Positions 34,382 through 45,713 are shown, numbered from the stretch's first letter. The stretch is DNA of 64,000 nt from Coniella vitis (GCA_011317545.1 WUJK01000004.1:186001-250000), one strand, 5' to 3'. Numbers and translations: made by a program. The notes: generated by a model from the letters alone, not told the origin.

Positions 34382-36436
34382 TCACGTAAAATCATAGACG
34401 AGCAAGCTTTCCCGCCCACCTTTGTCCTCCTTGAGCACAATAACCATCTCATTGTCAAATCCCACCCAGTTCCTCCTCTCTTGCCATTGACTAGCATCAT
34501 CTCCCATCTGGTGCACCAACGCCGCGCCCTCGTCCTCTTCTCCAGAACCACCACCACCAGAAGAAGAAGCCGCTCTGCCGCCCACCGCGGCGCGAATCTC
34601 CACACTCCGACTGCGCACGCCATCTGGCCGGCCTTCCAGCTCCCACACCCGCATCTCATCGCCGCGGGAGCTGACACTCACGGCCTTACCGCGCGCCGTG
34701 ATCTCCGCGTTGCTGATGCCAGAGGTGTGGCCCCAGAGACGGATCCCAGGGGAGATGGAGAGTGTAGCTGCGGTCGCGGTGCACAGGTAGAGGCTGAGGG
34801 TGTTGTCGGGCAGGGTAGCGAGGAGGTATGGGTGCGAGTAGCAGAGGCTGGTTGGTCCATAAGGGGGCGGTAGCGGTAGCGGCGGCGGCGGCAGCGGGTG
34901 AGGGGCAGGAAATTGCCACGCGTCGTTGGTCAGGTCTTCTGAGTCGGGGAGAATGACGCTTGGCGGACGTATTGAGGGTTCGGGAGGAGTATGACTGCTG
35001 GGCACTGCGGTCGGCGCGGTATATGCCCAGCGCGAAGTGATGCGTGGTGCGCGTTTAGGATTGACACGAGGTGTGATAAGGAAGTCTTGGATGCCCACGG
35101 ACCAGCCGGTGCGGGGGTAGAAGGCGTGTGCGATGGAAGCAAGATGGGCATTTGCCGTCTTACGTATAGAGAGGGCGAGAGGCGCCTTGGAGGTTTGGGA
35201 TTTGATTGACTTGAGGAGGTAGGGCGCGGGTAAGGATGAGTTTGGGTTGTGTTTCGTCGCACGGTTCGAGCTGACCGTACCGCGCCAGTCGGATGTTGGC
35301 AAGTCTCCTAAATGGCCGTTGGTATCTGTGTCGGTGTTCGGGTCCCTCTCCACTGCTTCATCCTGCTCGGGCACGTCAAATGTGTAGAGCGAGGCCAAGT
35401 CAACCCTGGTTGTGGTTAGAAGATAAGGATAGCAGTATGCGATCGCAATCAACTCGCCATTGCTCGACTTGGCGTGCCTGTAGCGTTTTACCAGCTCTTT
35501 GCGCCGAGTAGACAGCTGCCAGACTCCAAAACTGCCATCCACGAATCCCACTACAATATCCAACGTGCCCCGCTCCAATTCGCCATCATCGACAGCAAGG
35601 CTGCTAGGCGGTGATGCCGAGTGCTCAGAGGTTGTCAATGCAAGAGGTTCGTCAGACAAATCGAGCTGCGCCATGACTTGTCGAGTTCGCAGATCCCATG
35701 CTCGCAGACCAGAGTTCTTGTCGGCTGTCACAGCGAGCCCCTCGACAACCTTGACAAGCATGCTCGGGCGCAAGGGTCTGCCGTAGCAGTCATATTCTTG
35801 TTGGGCGTTCTCCACGTTGTTTTCTGGACCAAGTTTGAGCTCCTCCACGGCACACTTGCCATATGCCCAGTTATGCCGAATCTTGTACTGCCTCTTCCAA
35901 TGCGCTCTGTCCTCGTTTTCCTGGTCAAGCCGCTCATTTTCAGCCTTCTCGGATTCTGGACCCCAAGGATGCGGTTTCAAGCGCTTGGCGGGATGTTCAT
36001 CTTCAGCAGCCCCGCTAAGCAAGCCGCCTCCATCCGCCCACAGCTTGTAGTGCAGGCTGTGGTCTTGCAGGACGCGCCCTGGCCGCTTGTGGTCGTGAAG
36101 CATGCGCCCAGAAGCCCCTGGACGGGGCCCACGGACACGCAGAGCACGTGGGAGCACGAAGCGGGTATAGTAAAGGCCCTTCCATAGCTGCGAATCGTCG
36201 GCCAGGCGGTGGAAACGGCGCGAAACGGGGGCAACGGCGATGAGTTGGCGGTGGGTCAGGAAGGAAAGGATGCGGATGAGCAATTCGTCCGAGAGCGGGC
36301 TGATGCGGTCGCGACTTGTGGCAGCGGACGGCCCTGGCGTCTTTGGCGGGGAGAGTCGCCGGCGACGTTTTTCCGGGCGTGGCGAGGGAGACGGTGAGGC
36401 GGCGGGATTCGCGAGACGGGGGTGTTTGGGAGGCAT
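34382..36436 (-). CDS. F-box/WD40-repeat protein
   Basis: Single exon, 684 residues. A basic N-terminus (PEKRRRRLSPPKTP at 21-34, NLS-like) precedes an F-box at 45-90 (ISPLSDELLIRILSFL ... LWKGLYYTRF). After a linker there are degenerate WD-type blades, for example the one ending GLRAWDL (about residue 265), the one ending GSFGVWQL (about 325) and the last one ending DEMRVWEL near the C-terminus. By family knowledge, F-box proteins link substrates to Skp1-Cul1 ubiquitin ligases and the WD domain binds the substrate. The substrate is unknown. ATG 36436 is the first true ATG; 16 upstream in-frame codons begin only with TTG. A Pro-rich insert lies near residue 560. Confidence 0.87.
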   Translation of the reverse strand: MPPKHPRLANPAASPSPSPRPEKRRRRLSPPKTPGPSAATSRDRISPLSDELLIRILSFLTHRQLIAVAPVSRRFHRLADDSQLWKGLYYTRFVLPRALRVRGPRPGASGRMLHDHKRPGRVLQDHSLHYKLWADGGGLLSGAAEDEHPAKRLKPHPWGPESEKAENERLDQENEDRAHWKRQYKIRHNWAYGKCAVEELKLGPENNVENAQQEYDCYGRPLRPSMLVKVVEGLAVTADKNSGLRAWDLRTRQVMAQLDLSDEPLALTTSEHSASPPSSLAVDDGELERGTLDIVVGFVDGSFGVWQLSTRRKELVKRYRHAKSSNGELIAIAYCYPYLLTTTRVDLASLYTFDVPEQDEAVERDPNTDTDTNGHLGDLPTSDWRGTVSSNRATKHNPNSSLPAPYLLKSIKSQTSKAPLALSIRKTANAHLASIAHAFYPRTGWSVGIQDFLITPRVNPKRAPRITSRWAYTAPTAVPSSHTPPEPSIRPPSVILPDSEDLTNDAWQFPAPHPLPPPPLPLPPPYGPTSLCYSHPYLLATLPDNTLSLYLCTATAATLSISPGIRLWGHTSGISNAEITARGKAVSVSSRGDEMRVWELEGRPDGVRSRSVEIRAAVGGRAASSSGGGGSGEEDEGAALVHQMGDDASQWQERRNWVGFDNEMVIVLKEDKGGRESLLVYDFT

Positions 36437-37640
36437 GGCGGTCGTGTATGGTGTCGCCTGCTTGGGTTGGTGATATAGAGACAAGATGTGGTGCTGCCCT
36501 GCCTCTGCACAAGGCAGCGAGGGGTTGGGGATGTTGTGATGGCGGTGGCAACGGGCAGAAAGCGTTGAAGAAGTCGACGCAACGCGTTGAAGCGATCGCG
36601 CGCCCGCAACTCCGCCGGTCCCGCTGCGAGATATTGTTAGCAGCGACTTGGAGCGGGGTCAGAATTGGGTGGGGACCTGGGTACTCATTTAGCATGTGAC
36701 AGTTTGTGCAGGGGTACAAGTTACATAGCACAAATGGTCAAAAGTACATAGTACATGGATACAGGAGTACATAGGTACAAGATACAGGGATACTGGGATG
36801 CCTCATTCATGATTTTTCAACTTCAACCGTCCTATCACTCACGAGAAGGGAGAGATCGGTCTTTTGGTGACACAAACTCTTTTAAGATAAACTCACTGCT
36901 GTCAGTCTCTACTCCCCATTCGCATTCTTTCAAAGGAGCGGTCAACGGAACAGTAGATCACAGTCAACATATCATGGCTGTGTATAGAATACATAGCAGC
37001 CGCCTCTTTACCGTTGTATCTGCTCTCAAGCAATCTGATATAGCGACCAAGACGGCCAGCCCCTGAAAACGACCAGTGTCTACAGAATTTATGCAAGTGC
37101 TTTCAACGAACTTAGAACCTCTGTTTGTACGAACCTGTCTGAATGTGCTCAAGGCATGTCCATCACCAGGGTTAGGGTCTCGCACACCTCTGATTGCTCG
37201 TTCGGTCTCCGCGGGCTCCTCTCGGGCCTCCTTTCACTGCAGCACAGCGCAGACATCGCCAGGTCAACACGCAGCAGCCGGAGCAAAATATCAATCAGAC
37301 GCTGTCCAATCACTCTGCTCGAATGACACTGCTAGTCTCGGGCTATTCACCCTCAGTCTTTCGACCCTCCAGGTGTGGAAGTCTGCCCAACAAGCGCCGT
37401 GAATCCTCCGGGCACGCACGCCCCGGGCCACTCCCTCCTATCGGCTGCTCAATCCTCGATCCTCACTCTCACCTTTGTGTTGTGAGAGGTGGTGCTGGTA
37501 GCGGTGGCTGTGGTGGTCATCAAGTCTCCCACCTTGCCTTCTTCCCCTCTCGTTTCCAACCTATCTTATCCTGTCATCCTCGTGTGTAATCCCACACCTG
37601 TGCCAATAGTTGCCTGATACTCGCACCATCCCGCACAGCC
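36437..37640. other. Divergent intergenic region, F-box gene / Zn2Cys6 gene
   Basis: This 1.2-kb region carries both promoters. It includes a cluster of GTACAT/GTAC motifs at 36740-36780 with one exact TACATAGTAC (36745-36754), and a GGGTTAGGG telobox-like motif at 37169-37177. No gene is seen. Confidence 0.55.
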
Positions 37641-40600
37641 ATGGTGGCCGGAAAGTCCCCCGTCGTAGGAGGGGAAGGGTCTTCGGTAAAGCCTGGTGGT
37701 GGTATTGGTGGTGGTAATGGCCTGCTGGGCGATGCTGGAGACGCGGCAAACAGCGCGATGATTCGAGCAGTTGGTTCCCCCGCCCTACTTTATTTGTTTG
37801 CTTGTTTGTTTATATCAACGCTTGGCCGGCCCTGTGTGTCTTCACTCACAAAAGTGTGAGAGATTGCCAGCCTCGCAAATGAAAAAAGAAGCGTTGTTGG
37901 CTAGATAATCAAACAAATTTGCTGACTTTTGGCTGAAATATAGTGTGACCAATGCCGTATACGGAAAGTGAGTGCCGTTCCCTCTGCCTTGTCCGCGGAC
38001 GCCATGATGGAGCCGTAAGGTGGACCACCACCCGCCTGGGGAGTGATGGTGACCGCAAGTGGGCAAGATCGTGAGAGCGGAACCTATCAACGGACTAGAC
38101 TCCGCCATCATACTTATGAGCTCCAATCGACACTCTTATATATATATATATACATATACATTCCAAATCTAACCAATTCGAGCTTTTTTCCGGGACTGCC
38201 AGATTCGCTGCGACAAAGAATCACCATGTTCCAACTGCCGCATCGCAAGCCGCCATTGCAGCTCCACGGGCGCCGGCCAAAAGCCACGAGAAGCACGCCA
38301 GAGGGTCTTGATCTCGACGCAATAGTGCGTATTAGCCTTGTCTTTCTCTTCATTCCACTTCCCTCCCCCTTTCTCGCAATCTCATCCATCTACCCATCAA
38401 TCTTGAACGTGTATAACACTTTGGTCCCCTCTCACAGAAGCCATACTCACCTTCACACACCAACGCACACACAGTGAGCGCAAAATCGACCAAATCGAGG
38501 ACCGCCTCGCCTCGATTGAAACGCTCCTCCGCCAACTCACCACCGCGCAAACAAGCTTGGCCCTCCAAACAACCATCCCCGTCCCCGTTCACGAATACGC
38601 CCCTCCACCTTCATCCGCGGTCACAGGAGGTTCATCGGCAGCAGGAGACCTCCATCATAACCGCCACCCCCACCATCCATCAACCCTCGCCTCGCCACCC
38701 TCCGCAACATCCTCCGCAACCGCTGGTGGTCGTGGCGGTGTCGGTAACTCTACCAGTCACCCCATGACCGACGCCAGTGAGAATCCCAACCGCTCCCGCT
38801 CAGGCAGTCCCTCCTCCACAGCCGAACTCGACTCGTCCGCCTTTGAAGGCCACTCTTCGCTCACCGCCCACACCCAGTTCGCAAGCGAATTCCTCGAGCA
38901 CGCCGTAGAACGCACCTCCCTCCGCGACATGAACCCAAACATGGCTACCGCTCTCTCCTCGCTCAAACAGATCGTCGGCCTTTCGCAACGACAGCGTGAA
39001 CGCACGCGAACGAGCACGAGTGGCGGCGGCGCGATCCGTCGGGGTTCGGGATCCTCAAGCGGTCTTGGCGGTGCTGGTGTTGGTGGTAGCAGCAACAGCA
39101 ACAGCAGCAACAGCAGCAGCAGCAACTCACGCGACGTCCGCTTCGCCCACGAACGGAGCCTCCCGCGCGGCGGGTTCCGCGAACTACCCATGCCCCCCGT
39201 CACGACCGTCATCCCCATCCTGCGCGAAATCAAGGAAACACCGCCCGTGACATTCACCCTCATCAGTGTCTGCTGCTTCATGGCCGTGGAGAACTTCGCA
39301 GAAGCCTGTCGAAGGGTCTACTTCGCGCTCGAAGACTTCAGCCAGGCGACCTTTATTATTGTCAACGCGGGGCTCTATTACCTCTTTCAAGAAAAGTCCG
39401 TCACGGCAGACAGCGACGCCGCGGTGCGTGAGTACACGGGGTACTACGAGCTCTGCCGGGCGAACCTCGAGACAGGGCTTGCCAATCTCAAATTCTTCTT
39501 GGGCGCCAGTATGGAGACGATTGAGGCGCTGTTGCTAGGTGCCAGCTACGCCATCGAGGTCTCGCGCCCCAGTCTGGCGTGGCAGCTCAACACGACCGCC
39601 GCGCAACTATGCCAGGACCTGGGCTACCATCGCGTCACGGGCGGCACGGTGGGCGCAGATGGGAGCGAGCCCAGCAGCGTCAATGTGCTCAACGACAAAA
39701 AGGCCATCTTGTTCTGGTTCAGCTACATGCTCGATCGGGGGCTGGCACTTCGTCTTGGTCGCGCGCCGATCATCCAAGACTTTGACGTGACGCTTCCAAG
39801 GGTCATTGGCCAAGTAAACGCGACAGAAATGTGGAAGGAGGTCCTGCGGCTTTGGATCGCACACTCGGACGTGCAAGGCCAAATCTACGAAAAGCTATAC
39901 AGCCCTTCCTCGCTTACACACCCTGTTGCGCAGCGCGTCGAGGTCGCGCAGAAGCTGGCCGCCAGGCTCAAAATGATTGCCGAGCAAGGGGCCATCTTGC
40001 GCACGAGCGAGACAAACCAGCGGTCGGCGGATGCGCGCAAAGCCATGGTGTCGGAAATGGTCATGAAGAGCGACCAGGTGTCCTTTTTGTCGAGCCTGAC
40101 GCTGATATACAGGGCGATTCCACCTGGGTTTGCGGGCGGGTCGACGTTTACGGGCGAGTGTATTGAGACGGCGAGGCTGGCGATGCAGACGCATGAGGAG
40201 TGTATGAAGCTCATGGGATCCAATTTGTGGGTTGCCGCTTCGTATATACACTGGTAAGTGCGCTGTCTCTCCTTGTGTCATTGTGAGATTCATCCTGACC
40301 CCCTGTTTCCTTTCACTGCCAGGACAATCCTCTACGCCCCTTTTGTGCCATTTATAGTCATCTTTTGCCACATTATCGAGACCTCGGATTTGCAAGATCT
40401 GCATCGCCTGCGCGACTTCATCGACTCGCTCCAGCCAACGTGCACCATGTCCGAGGGGATTGAGAAACTGCACCGTCTGTTCTCTGTGCTCTACAACGTG
40501 GCCATGCTGTACGTCGAGGCCAAGAGCAAGGCAAATCAACACCAAGACACAGATATGGCGCCGATTGGGAACGAGTTCGATGTGTATCTGAGCGCGCTGG

Positions 40601-40866
40601 GGCTCATGCCTGTGGATGACCCAACTGGTGGACTGGCGGCGGCGGCGGCGGCGGCTGCTGCAGGCGGACAATTGACGGCATCACCAACAAGTCCGACAAA
40701 TGGCCCCGGAGATGGTGCGAGATTCTCCATGAATGCTGCCCATGCCATGGCAGTGCAGCAGACGAATCAATTGGGCGACTGGTTCTCTGGAAACCGGTAT
40801 ATGATGGGATTGTTGGAGGAGGACTTGTCACAGTTCCATCCGAATACGTGGAATCCAGGTGTATAG
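37641..40866 (+). CDS. Zn2Cys6 fungal transcription factor
   Basis: Five exons (37641-37769, 37944-37967, 38203-38324, 38475-40253, 40323-40866) sum to 865 residues in frame. Splicing builds a perfect binuclear cluster: Cys44-x2-Cys47-x6-Cys54-x5-Cys60-x2-Cys63-x6-Cys70. It is followed by a linker and a short coiled coil (YERKIDQIEDRLASIETLL) for dimerisation. Residues from about 260 to 560 form the fungal-specific transcription-factor domain (FFLGASMETIEALLLGASYAIEVSRPS, LAWQLNTTAAQLCQDLGYHR). Ser/Asn-rich (near 215) and Ala-rich (near 785) low-complexity stretches are present. It should act in the nucleus as a regulator; target genes are unknown. The second exon is only 24 nt (CDQCRIRK) and the first intron uses an uncommon GTTGGT donor. 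The exon structure is mine, supported by the exact cysteine spacing. Confidence 0.88.
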
Positions 40867-41100
40867 AAGTGCGGTCGATGGTGGACCAAAATCCGTAGTG
40901 ATTTGAGTACAGGCTGTTCATGGCGGCTGGGTTGTTTCATTACCGAGGGTCTGTTGGTTTATGGGTTTCGTCGCTCAACAGCGAAGGACAAGTTGTCGGT
41001 GGGGTATTGTGTCGCAACCGGTCAAAAAGTCGGCACGCGCTTTCTTTGATGCGCCCATTTTTCAAGATTCTTTTGTCTTGAAAATGCACCGTGGATTGTC

Positions 41101-41643
41101 TCAGTCGGTCGGAAATCGTGGGTCGTAAACTTCGTAGCCCTCGTCTTCAGTGTCGCTCTCGATACTCTCCGCCGACGCGCCCAGCAACGCAGCACTCGTG
41201 ACCTTCTTGTCTGCTCCATCTTCTTGAGCCTTTGCCTCACTATTCCGAGCTTCGTTGCCGTTTCCACCACCGCCACCGACTGGCGCAAACGCGCTCTTGA
41301 ACCCGCTCTTCTTGAAGCCTCCCTTTTTGAATCCGCCGCCGCCCGCTGCACCTGCACCAGCTGCACCACCGCCGTTGTTCCCACCTCCACCCAGCTGAAT
41401 GCTAATCACGCCGTCTGCCCTTGCCTCTGCTTTTCTTGCTCGCGCCGCAGCTGTCGGGTCACGGGTCATGGCGCGCATCTCCTTGAGGCGGACTTTGTGG
41501 GAGTGGTCGTAGGACGACAGGTGGGCCTCGTACTCGTTGTGGCGCGCGTAGCCTTTGCTGCAGAGCGCGCAGTAAAAGGAGGCCATGGCTTCGCGGGCGG
41601 AAGCGGTCTGGGCCGCGGGGAGGGTTTGATGACGCGGAGGCAT
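41101..41643 (-). CDS. Small C2H2 zinc-finger protein
   Basis: Single exon, 180 residues. One C2H2 finger, Cys25-x2-Cys28-x12-His41-x5-His47, has the form FYCALCSKGYARHNEYEAHL, followed by the helix SYDHSHKVRLKEM. This finger plus RLKEM extension resembles the U1-like or GPATCH8-type fingers found in RNA-processing proteins. The middle is Gly/Lys-rich (FKKGGFKKSGFKS) and the C-terminus acidic (ESIESDTEDEGYEVYD). It is likely nuclear and possibly RNA-binding; function is inferred only. It converges with the Zn2Cys6 gene, 234 bp apart. ATG 41643 follows 20 upstream in-frame codons that lack an ATG. Confidence 0.82.
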   Translation of the reverse strand: MPPRHQTLPAAQTASAREAMASFYCALCSKGYARHNEYEAHLSSYDHSHKVRLKEMRAMTRDPTAAARARKAEARADGVISIQLGGGGNNGGGAAGAGAAGGGGFKKGGFKKSGFKSAFAPVGGGGGNGNEARNSEAKAQEDGADKKVTSAALLGASAESIESDTEDEGYEVYDPRFPTD

Positions 41644-42312
41644 AGCTTTTGTGGCGGTCGGGTGAGTCGGCTGTGGAAGACGTGGGGTTGGGGGGGGCAA
41701 CAATGGTGATGTTGTCGTAGGTGGAGGATGTTTTAAGCGGGCTGACTAACTGGCACTGACAAGGCTGTTTGCCTGCCGATCCACCAAACCATCAACCTAG
41801 TAAGCCGATGTACTCTGTACATATAACCGCAGTGCTGTATTATGTAAACAGACAGCCTCGTGCTATGGTGAAACTGCACCTAAGGTGGTGGGCGGTCATT
41901 CGAGACCTCAGATTATCAACGTCGTGGCATGGTCGTGTGCTATTACCTCCCGTCTCTCTCCTCGACAAGCGCACGGTCTCCGAAGTCTTTGCTCTCCAAG
42001 CCGGACTTCTAACTCTACTATATACGGAAGGGGTGTAAAGACTTGTTGGCACTCTGTGGCTCGAACGCTTGACCTTGAGATATTCAGAAGATAAATGACG
42101 GGCTGGCCCAAGCGGGGCTCTAGGACTGGCTAGCGTCTGCGGCTAATAAGTCTACACATAGTCTGATAGTATAGAGAGAATATAACCCTAACCCTCTCCG
42201 CCCAGGCGAGTGCATCCACGACAGCTCGTCTCGTCAGGGGTCGAGCCGTTTTTCCCGACAAAGAGGCTTTACTATATCGGCCAGCAGAATGGTGCATAGT
42301 TTGTCACCAGCA
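41644..42312. other. Intergenic with left copy of a direct repeat
   Basis: This gap contains the left direct-repeat copy (41796-41923) and a telomere-like AACCCTAACCCT at 42184-42195. No ORF is convincing. Confidence 0.6.
41796..41923 (+). repeat. Left copy of a diverged direct repeat
   Basis: 128 bp, similar to 47101-47204 in the same orientation. Shared blocks include CCTAGTAAGCCGATGTA, GGTGAAACTGCAC, CGGTCATTCGAGACC and AGATTATCAACGTC, in the same order. Differences are small indels and mostly transitions. This copy has about 24 extra bases, mainly after the first block. Confidence 0.85.
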
Positions 42313-43739
42313 TCAGTTTGCCGGGCCAAAGGTCGAGGCCCATGGGTCATATGAAGGCGAAAGCATCAGCTGTTGCATCTGTCGGCGCCTGAAGCCGACA
42401 TTGCCCAAGTCCACTATCGGGAGAACCATGGCAGTTTTCAGTAGATCGCCAAAAGGCTGGTCAGCATCGTAAGCCGTGCTAGATGAGGGGGGAAAACAAC
42501 CAGAATTAGCTTTGGAGCGGATTGGCATGTTTCAGCGGCAGTCTGACTTACATTCCCACGGCTTTGATGGCGTTAGTGATGGCCTCGACTGCTGCCTCAC
42601 TGACATATATCTTGGCGCCGATTGCAAGTTCCCGGCGGGCATCATAATCCCCCGGGCCGTTCTCCAGAGCATGCGCGGCTTTCCACGTCATGGCTCGACA
42701 CGCTTCGATCTGTATCTTGATACCAGACAGGAGATCAGCGAAGGACTGCCGCTCCAGCAAGGGCACCGCGCCGCGGCGACTGTCCCGCCGAGCAAACGCA
42801 AGCACGGCGTCGAAGGCTGCGCGCATCAGGCCGATCCCCATGGCAGCCACCATGATGGCGCTGGCGTCGAAGGCACTCATTGCGATCTCGACGCCACGCC
42901 CAGGCGGGCAGAGCAGGTTCGCAGCAGGCACACGCACGTTGGTGTAGCGAATGTGCGGTCCCGAGATGGATGGCAGGCCAACGGTCTCGATGTGCCGCAG
43001 AAGCTGGAAGGCGCCGGGCGGACTGGCATCCAGATCGCCGCGCGTGACCAACAGAATCATAACCGCATCGCTGGGGTCGCTGTCTGGCGGCAGGGGCGAG
43101 GTGATGTCGCGACAGACGACGCAGGCCAGGTCAGCGCCCTGGAAGTCCCATCCTGCAGAGTTGAGAGCCCACATCTTCTCGCCATTCAATTCCCAGTACT
43201 TGCCATCGTCCACGAGCCTGGCCGTGGTGTTCAGTCCAGGAGCGCCTTTCTCTAGGAAATTGGCCACGCCACCGGGCTCAGAGAACACCAAGGAGGCGGT
43301 GGGAGTCCCTTCGCCAGTCAGGAATGGCTCCAGAAACGGTCGGGTCTCGGGCCTGCCCAAGATGTTCAAAGGTGTTACGCCGAGACCTGTGGTGAGAATC
43401 GTGATTGCTGCCGAGGGCTCTACTGCGAAGAATTCCTGCGGCCTTGCGCGTTAATTGCAGCAACGAATTGACAGGTTATCAGGCACTCAATACCTCCGTC
43501 ATGATCACCGCATCGACAAGTGACCCCGAAGTTCCACCCAGCACCGGGGTGATCTGGCTCTTGATCATGCCATGTTGAATAGCTTTCCGGTACAGTTCTT
43601 GCTGAGTTCGAAACCGCCTTTCCTGGTCGGGGTGCTTGAGGTACTCGGATCGAATGGCTTTCAGTTCCGTTTGAGCAAACAGAGCAGCAGATTCTCTCAC
43701 GCCACGCTGAGCGAGACTCAGATGGAAGTCGATAGGCAT
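42313..43739 (-). CDS. NAO: Nitroalkane oxidase (acyl-CoA dehydrogenase superfamily flavoenzyme)
   Basis: Exons 43739-43494, 43435-42552 and 42478-42313 (introns 58 and 73 nt) give 431 residues, close to the 439 of Fusarium oxysporum nitroalkane oxidase. N-terminal, beta-barrel (SLVFSEPGGVANF) and helical C-terminal domains follow the acyl-CoA dehydrogenase plan, but the usual catalytic Glu motif (YEGT) is replaced by VDLGNVGFRRRQM. Ser274, Asp400 and Arg407 line up with NAO Ser276, Asp402 and Arg409 at one constant offset of two, which is strong family evidence. NAO uses FAD to oxidise nitroalkanes to aldehydes or ketones plus nitrite and H2O2. A role in nitro-compound detoxification or use as nitrogen source is likely. 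No targeting signal is obvious. The gene lies in a segment bounded by direct repeats and diverges from a truncated PTH11-like gene. Confidence 0.88.
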
Positions 43740-44578
43740 TTTCAGAGAGACAATAGATTGATATTTGCGGCAGGATTCTGTTGGAAGGATGCTGTTTGCC
43801 AGCTGATGTTGTCCAACACACCAACTCGTCCAATATCGAACGTGGAACGCTAGTTTTTATACATGCAATGGTCGTGGATGGTGAAATGTGACTCCCATAA
43901 AGTAACGCCGAGCGAGTTGCTGAGAGAGCTGGAGCGTCGGGATGCCCAAAGAGTAAACCAGATACAGTGCTTCGCACTGCCTGAGTGTTGGCATGATCAG
44001 AGGGCCCATAGATGGAGCCGTCACCATTACCTAGCAGGGTGAACACTGTTGCGCACTACTGAATACTTTGCAGCCAACAGTTACAGTTGCGCAGGACTCC
44101 AAAGGAGGCTAGAATGCTGATCGTTTCGGCTGTCAACCAGTAATATTTCGGCGCCCTTGGACTCGGATCCATCGAAGCATGTTGGTTGAGCCTCCAGCAC
44201 CAAGTAATCTAAACCATGCAGACATTCATGCAGCAATCACGTCGCGCAGTAAGCGACTAGGAGGTTATGTAGGATTCCATGATGTTGGTACTGCTCACCT
44301 GGAAACAGGGTAAAGAGCAGGGACGCAGCGATAATTATACACACCGAATACAGAGTGGCAAGTCTACTTGTGTTTTGCCTGGTGGGTTCTTATGTGATGG
44401 ATCCGCCCTCTCTGTGAACTTTTTGTGTCGCTGAGTCTTTGAGGTGGGACTTGTTCCTGACAGTCTCGTGTTGGATGCAGTCAACCCATGAACTCATTGG
44501 CCTCAGCAATTCCAGTACAGTCCACACAATTCAACCACTGGAGATTTCTGAGGACCACGGACTTGTTCCAAAGCCACC
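43740..44578. other. Intergenic, divergent promoter region
   Basis: About 840 bp between the NAO start and the PTH11-like remnant. I see no gene. Confidence 0.6.
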
Positions 44579-45041
44579 ATGTCGAATTCTGGGGCCTGGG
44601 GCCCTACACCCGCGGGTGTCGACCTGAACGAGAATCAAAACAGCGATATCTTTGCCTCTGTGGCAGTGGTCATGGCACTGGCCGTCGCCGCAGTATGCTT
44701 GCGGGTTTATGCAAGGCTCTCGGGAAAAGGCCCAGGGCTTGGTGTGGACGACTATGCGGTGCTTGTGGCTCTGGTAAGCTCACGGACCATGTACCTCGCT
44801 GTTGTTGTTGTTGTTGTCGTCGTCGTTGCTGTTGTTCTTCAAGATCAAGACGCCAACACCCTACGAGACGATGCTGCAGGCCGATGACGAGGTCGAGCTG
44901 ACAGCAACCGCCGGAAACGGGCCTGGGTACACATACAGAGTCGAGGCCAGCCAGACGAGGGCTATGCCTGTGGCAAAGGCCGAGGGGGACATTGTGGTGA
45001 CCAAGGACTTTTCTTGGACCCGAGGCGGCGGACAGGGTTAG
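44579..45041 (+). pseudogene. Internally deleted PTH11-like / rhodopsin-domain integral membrane protein
   Basis: The first 65 codons (44579-44773) match the start of fungal PTH11-like membrane proteins: a polar N-terminus, one membrane helix (IFASVAVVMALAVAAVCLR), then VYARLSGKGPGLGVDDYAVL. A GTAAGC donor follows. Instead of the remaining six helices there is only a GTT/GTC microsatellite (44801-44835) and then a polar tail (44844-45041; VVTKDFSWTRG) like the cytosolic C-terminus of such proteins. If 44774-44843 is spliced out, the frame is kept and a 130-residue, one-helix protein results. The normal length is about 350-400 residues, so roughly 250 are missing. I read it as a deletion remnant, perhaps still transcribed; function as a receptor-like protein is unlikely. 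Confidence 0.6.
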
Positions 45042-45713
45042 TAAGTATATGAGTTCAGTTTTCTGAAGAGAACGATGGCGATTGATCTGCATATAGGTAT
45101 TCTTTCAACTCTGTGGGCGTGAAAGGAGCTGACGGTGCAAAAGTCACCACAACTTTATGATGATTTATTGTATTATATTCCGATCTACCTATCTGGTATT
45201 CGGTACTCATTCCTTTCTTATCGTATAGGAAACCGTATGGTGGGGGGGGGAAAAATGATATGCCATTCTACATTGCCACTTCCGCGCTGCGTATATTGTG
45301 CGTTCTCTTTGCTCAACTGCTAGTTCTCACCAGCTGGGCTGATTGGGTACGTATCACTCCCTCTTTACTAGCATATGGCTCCCGGCTTCTCGCCGAGCGC
45401 GATGCTTCTGGCCAGCGTAAACGCTGTTATTCTGCCGCTTTTGAGGTGGCGCCTTCACCATTATTTCTGTCATACTCCATAACTTCGGTTATTGAATATA
45501 TTTATGCCCATGCTGAAAGTTTACGCCACGAGATGATCAGTCCCGAGTCCAGATTGCTGGTCCGTATATATGTTTACTTTCAGTCAAGGGAAAAAGAAAA
45601 AAGGAAGCATTCACGATGGACGGATACATGAAGACCACCAATAGCAATAGCTGTATTGTGTACAATATTGAGATTTCAGCTGCTCCACGTGCAATATAAA
45701 ACGAGCTCAGTAT
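45042..45713. other. Intergenic, AT-richer
   Basis: About 670 bp, AT-rich and without a supportable gene. A G10 tract lies near 45242. Confidence 0.55.
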
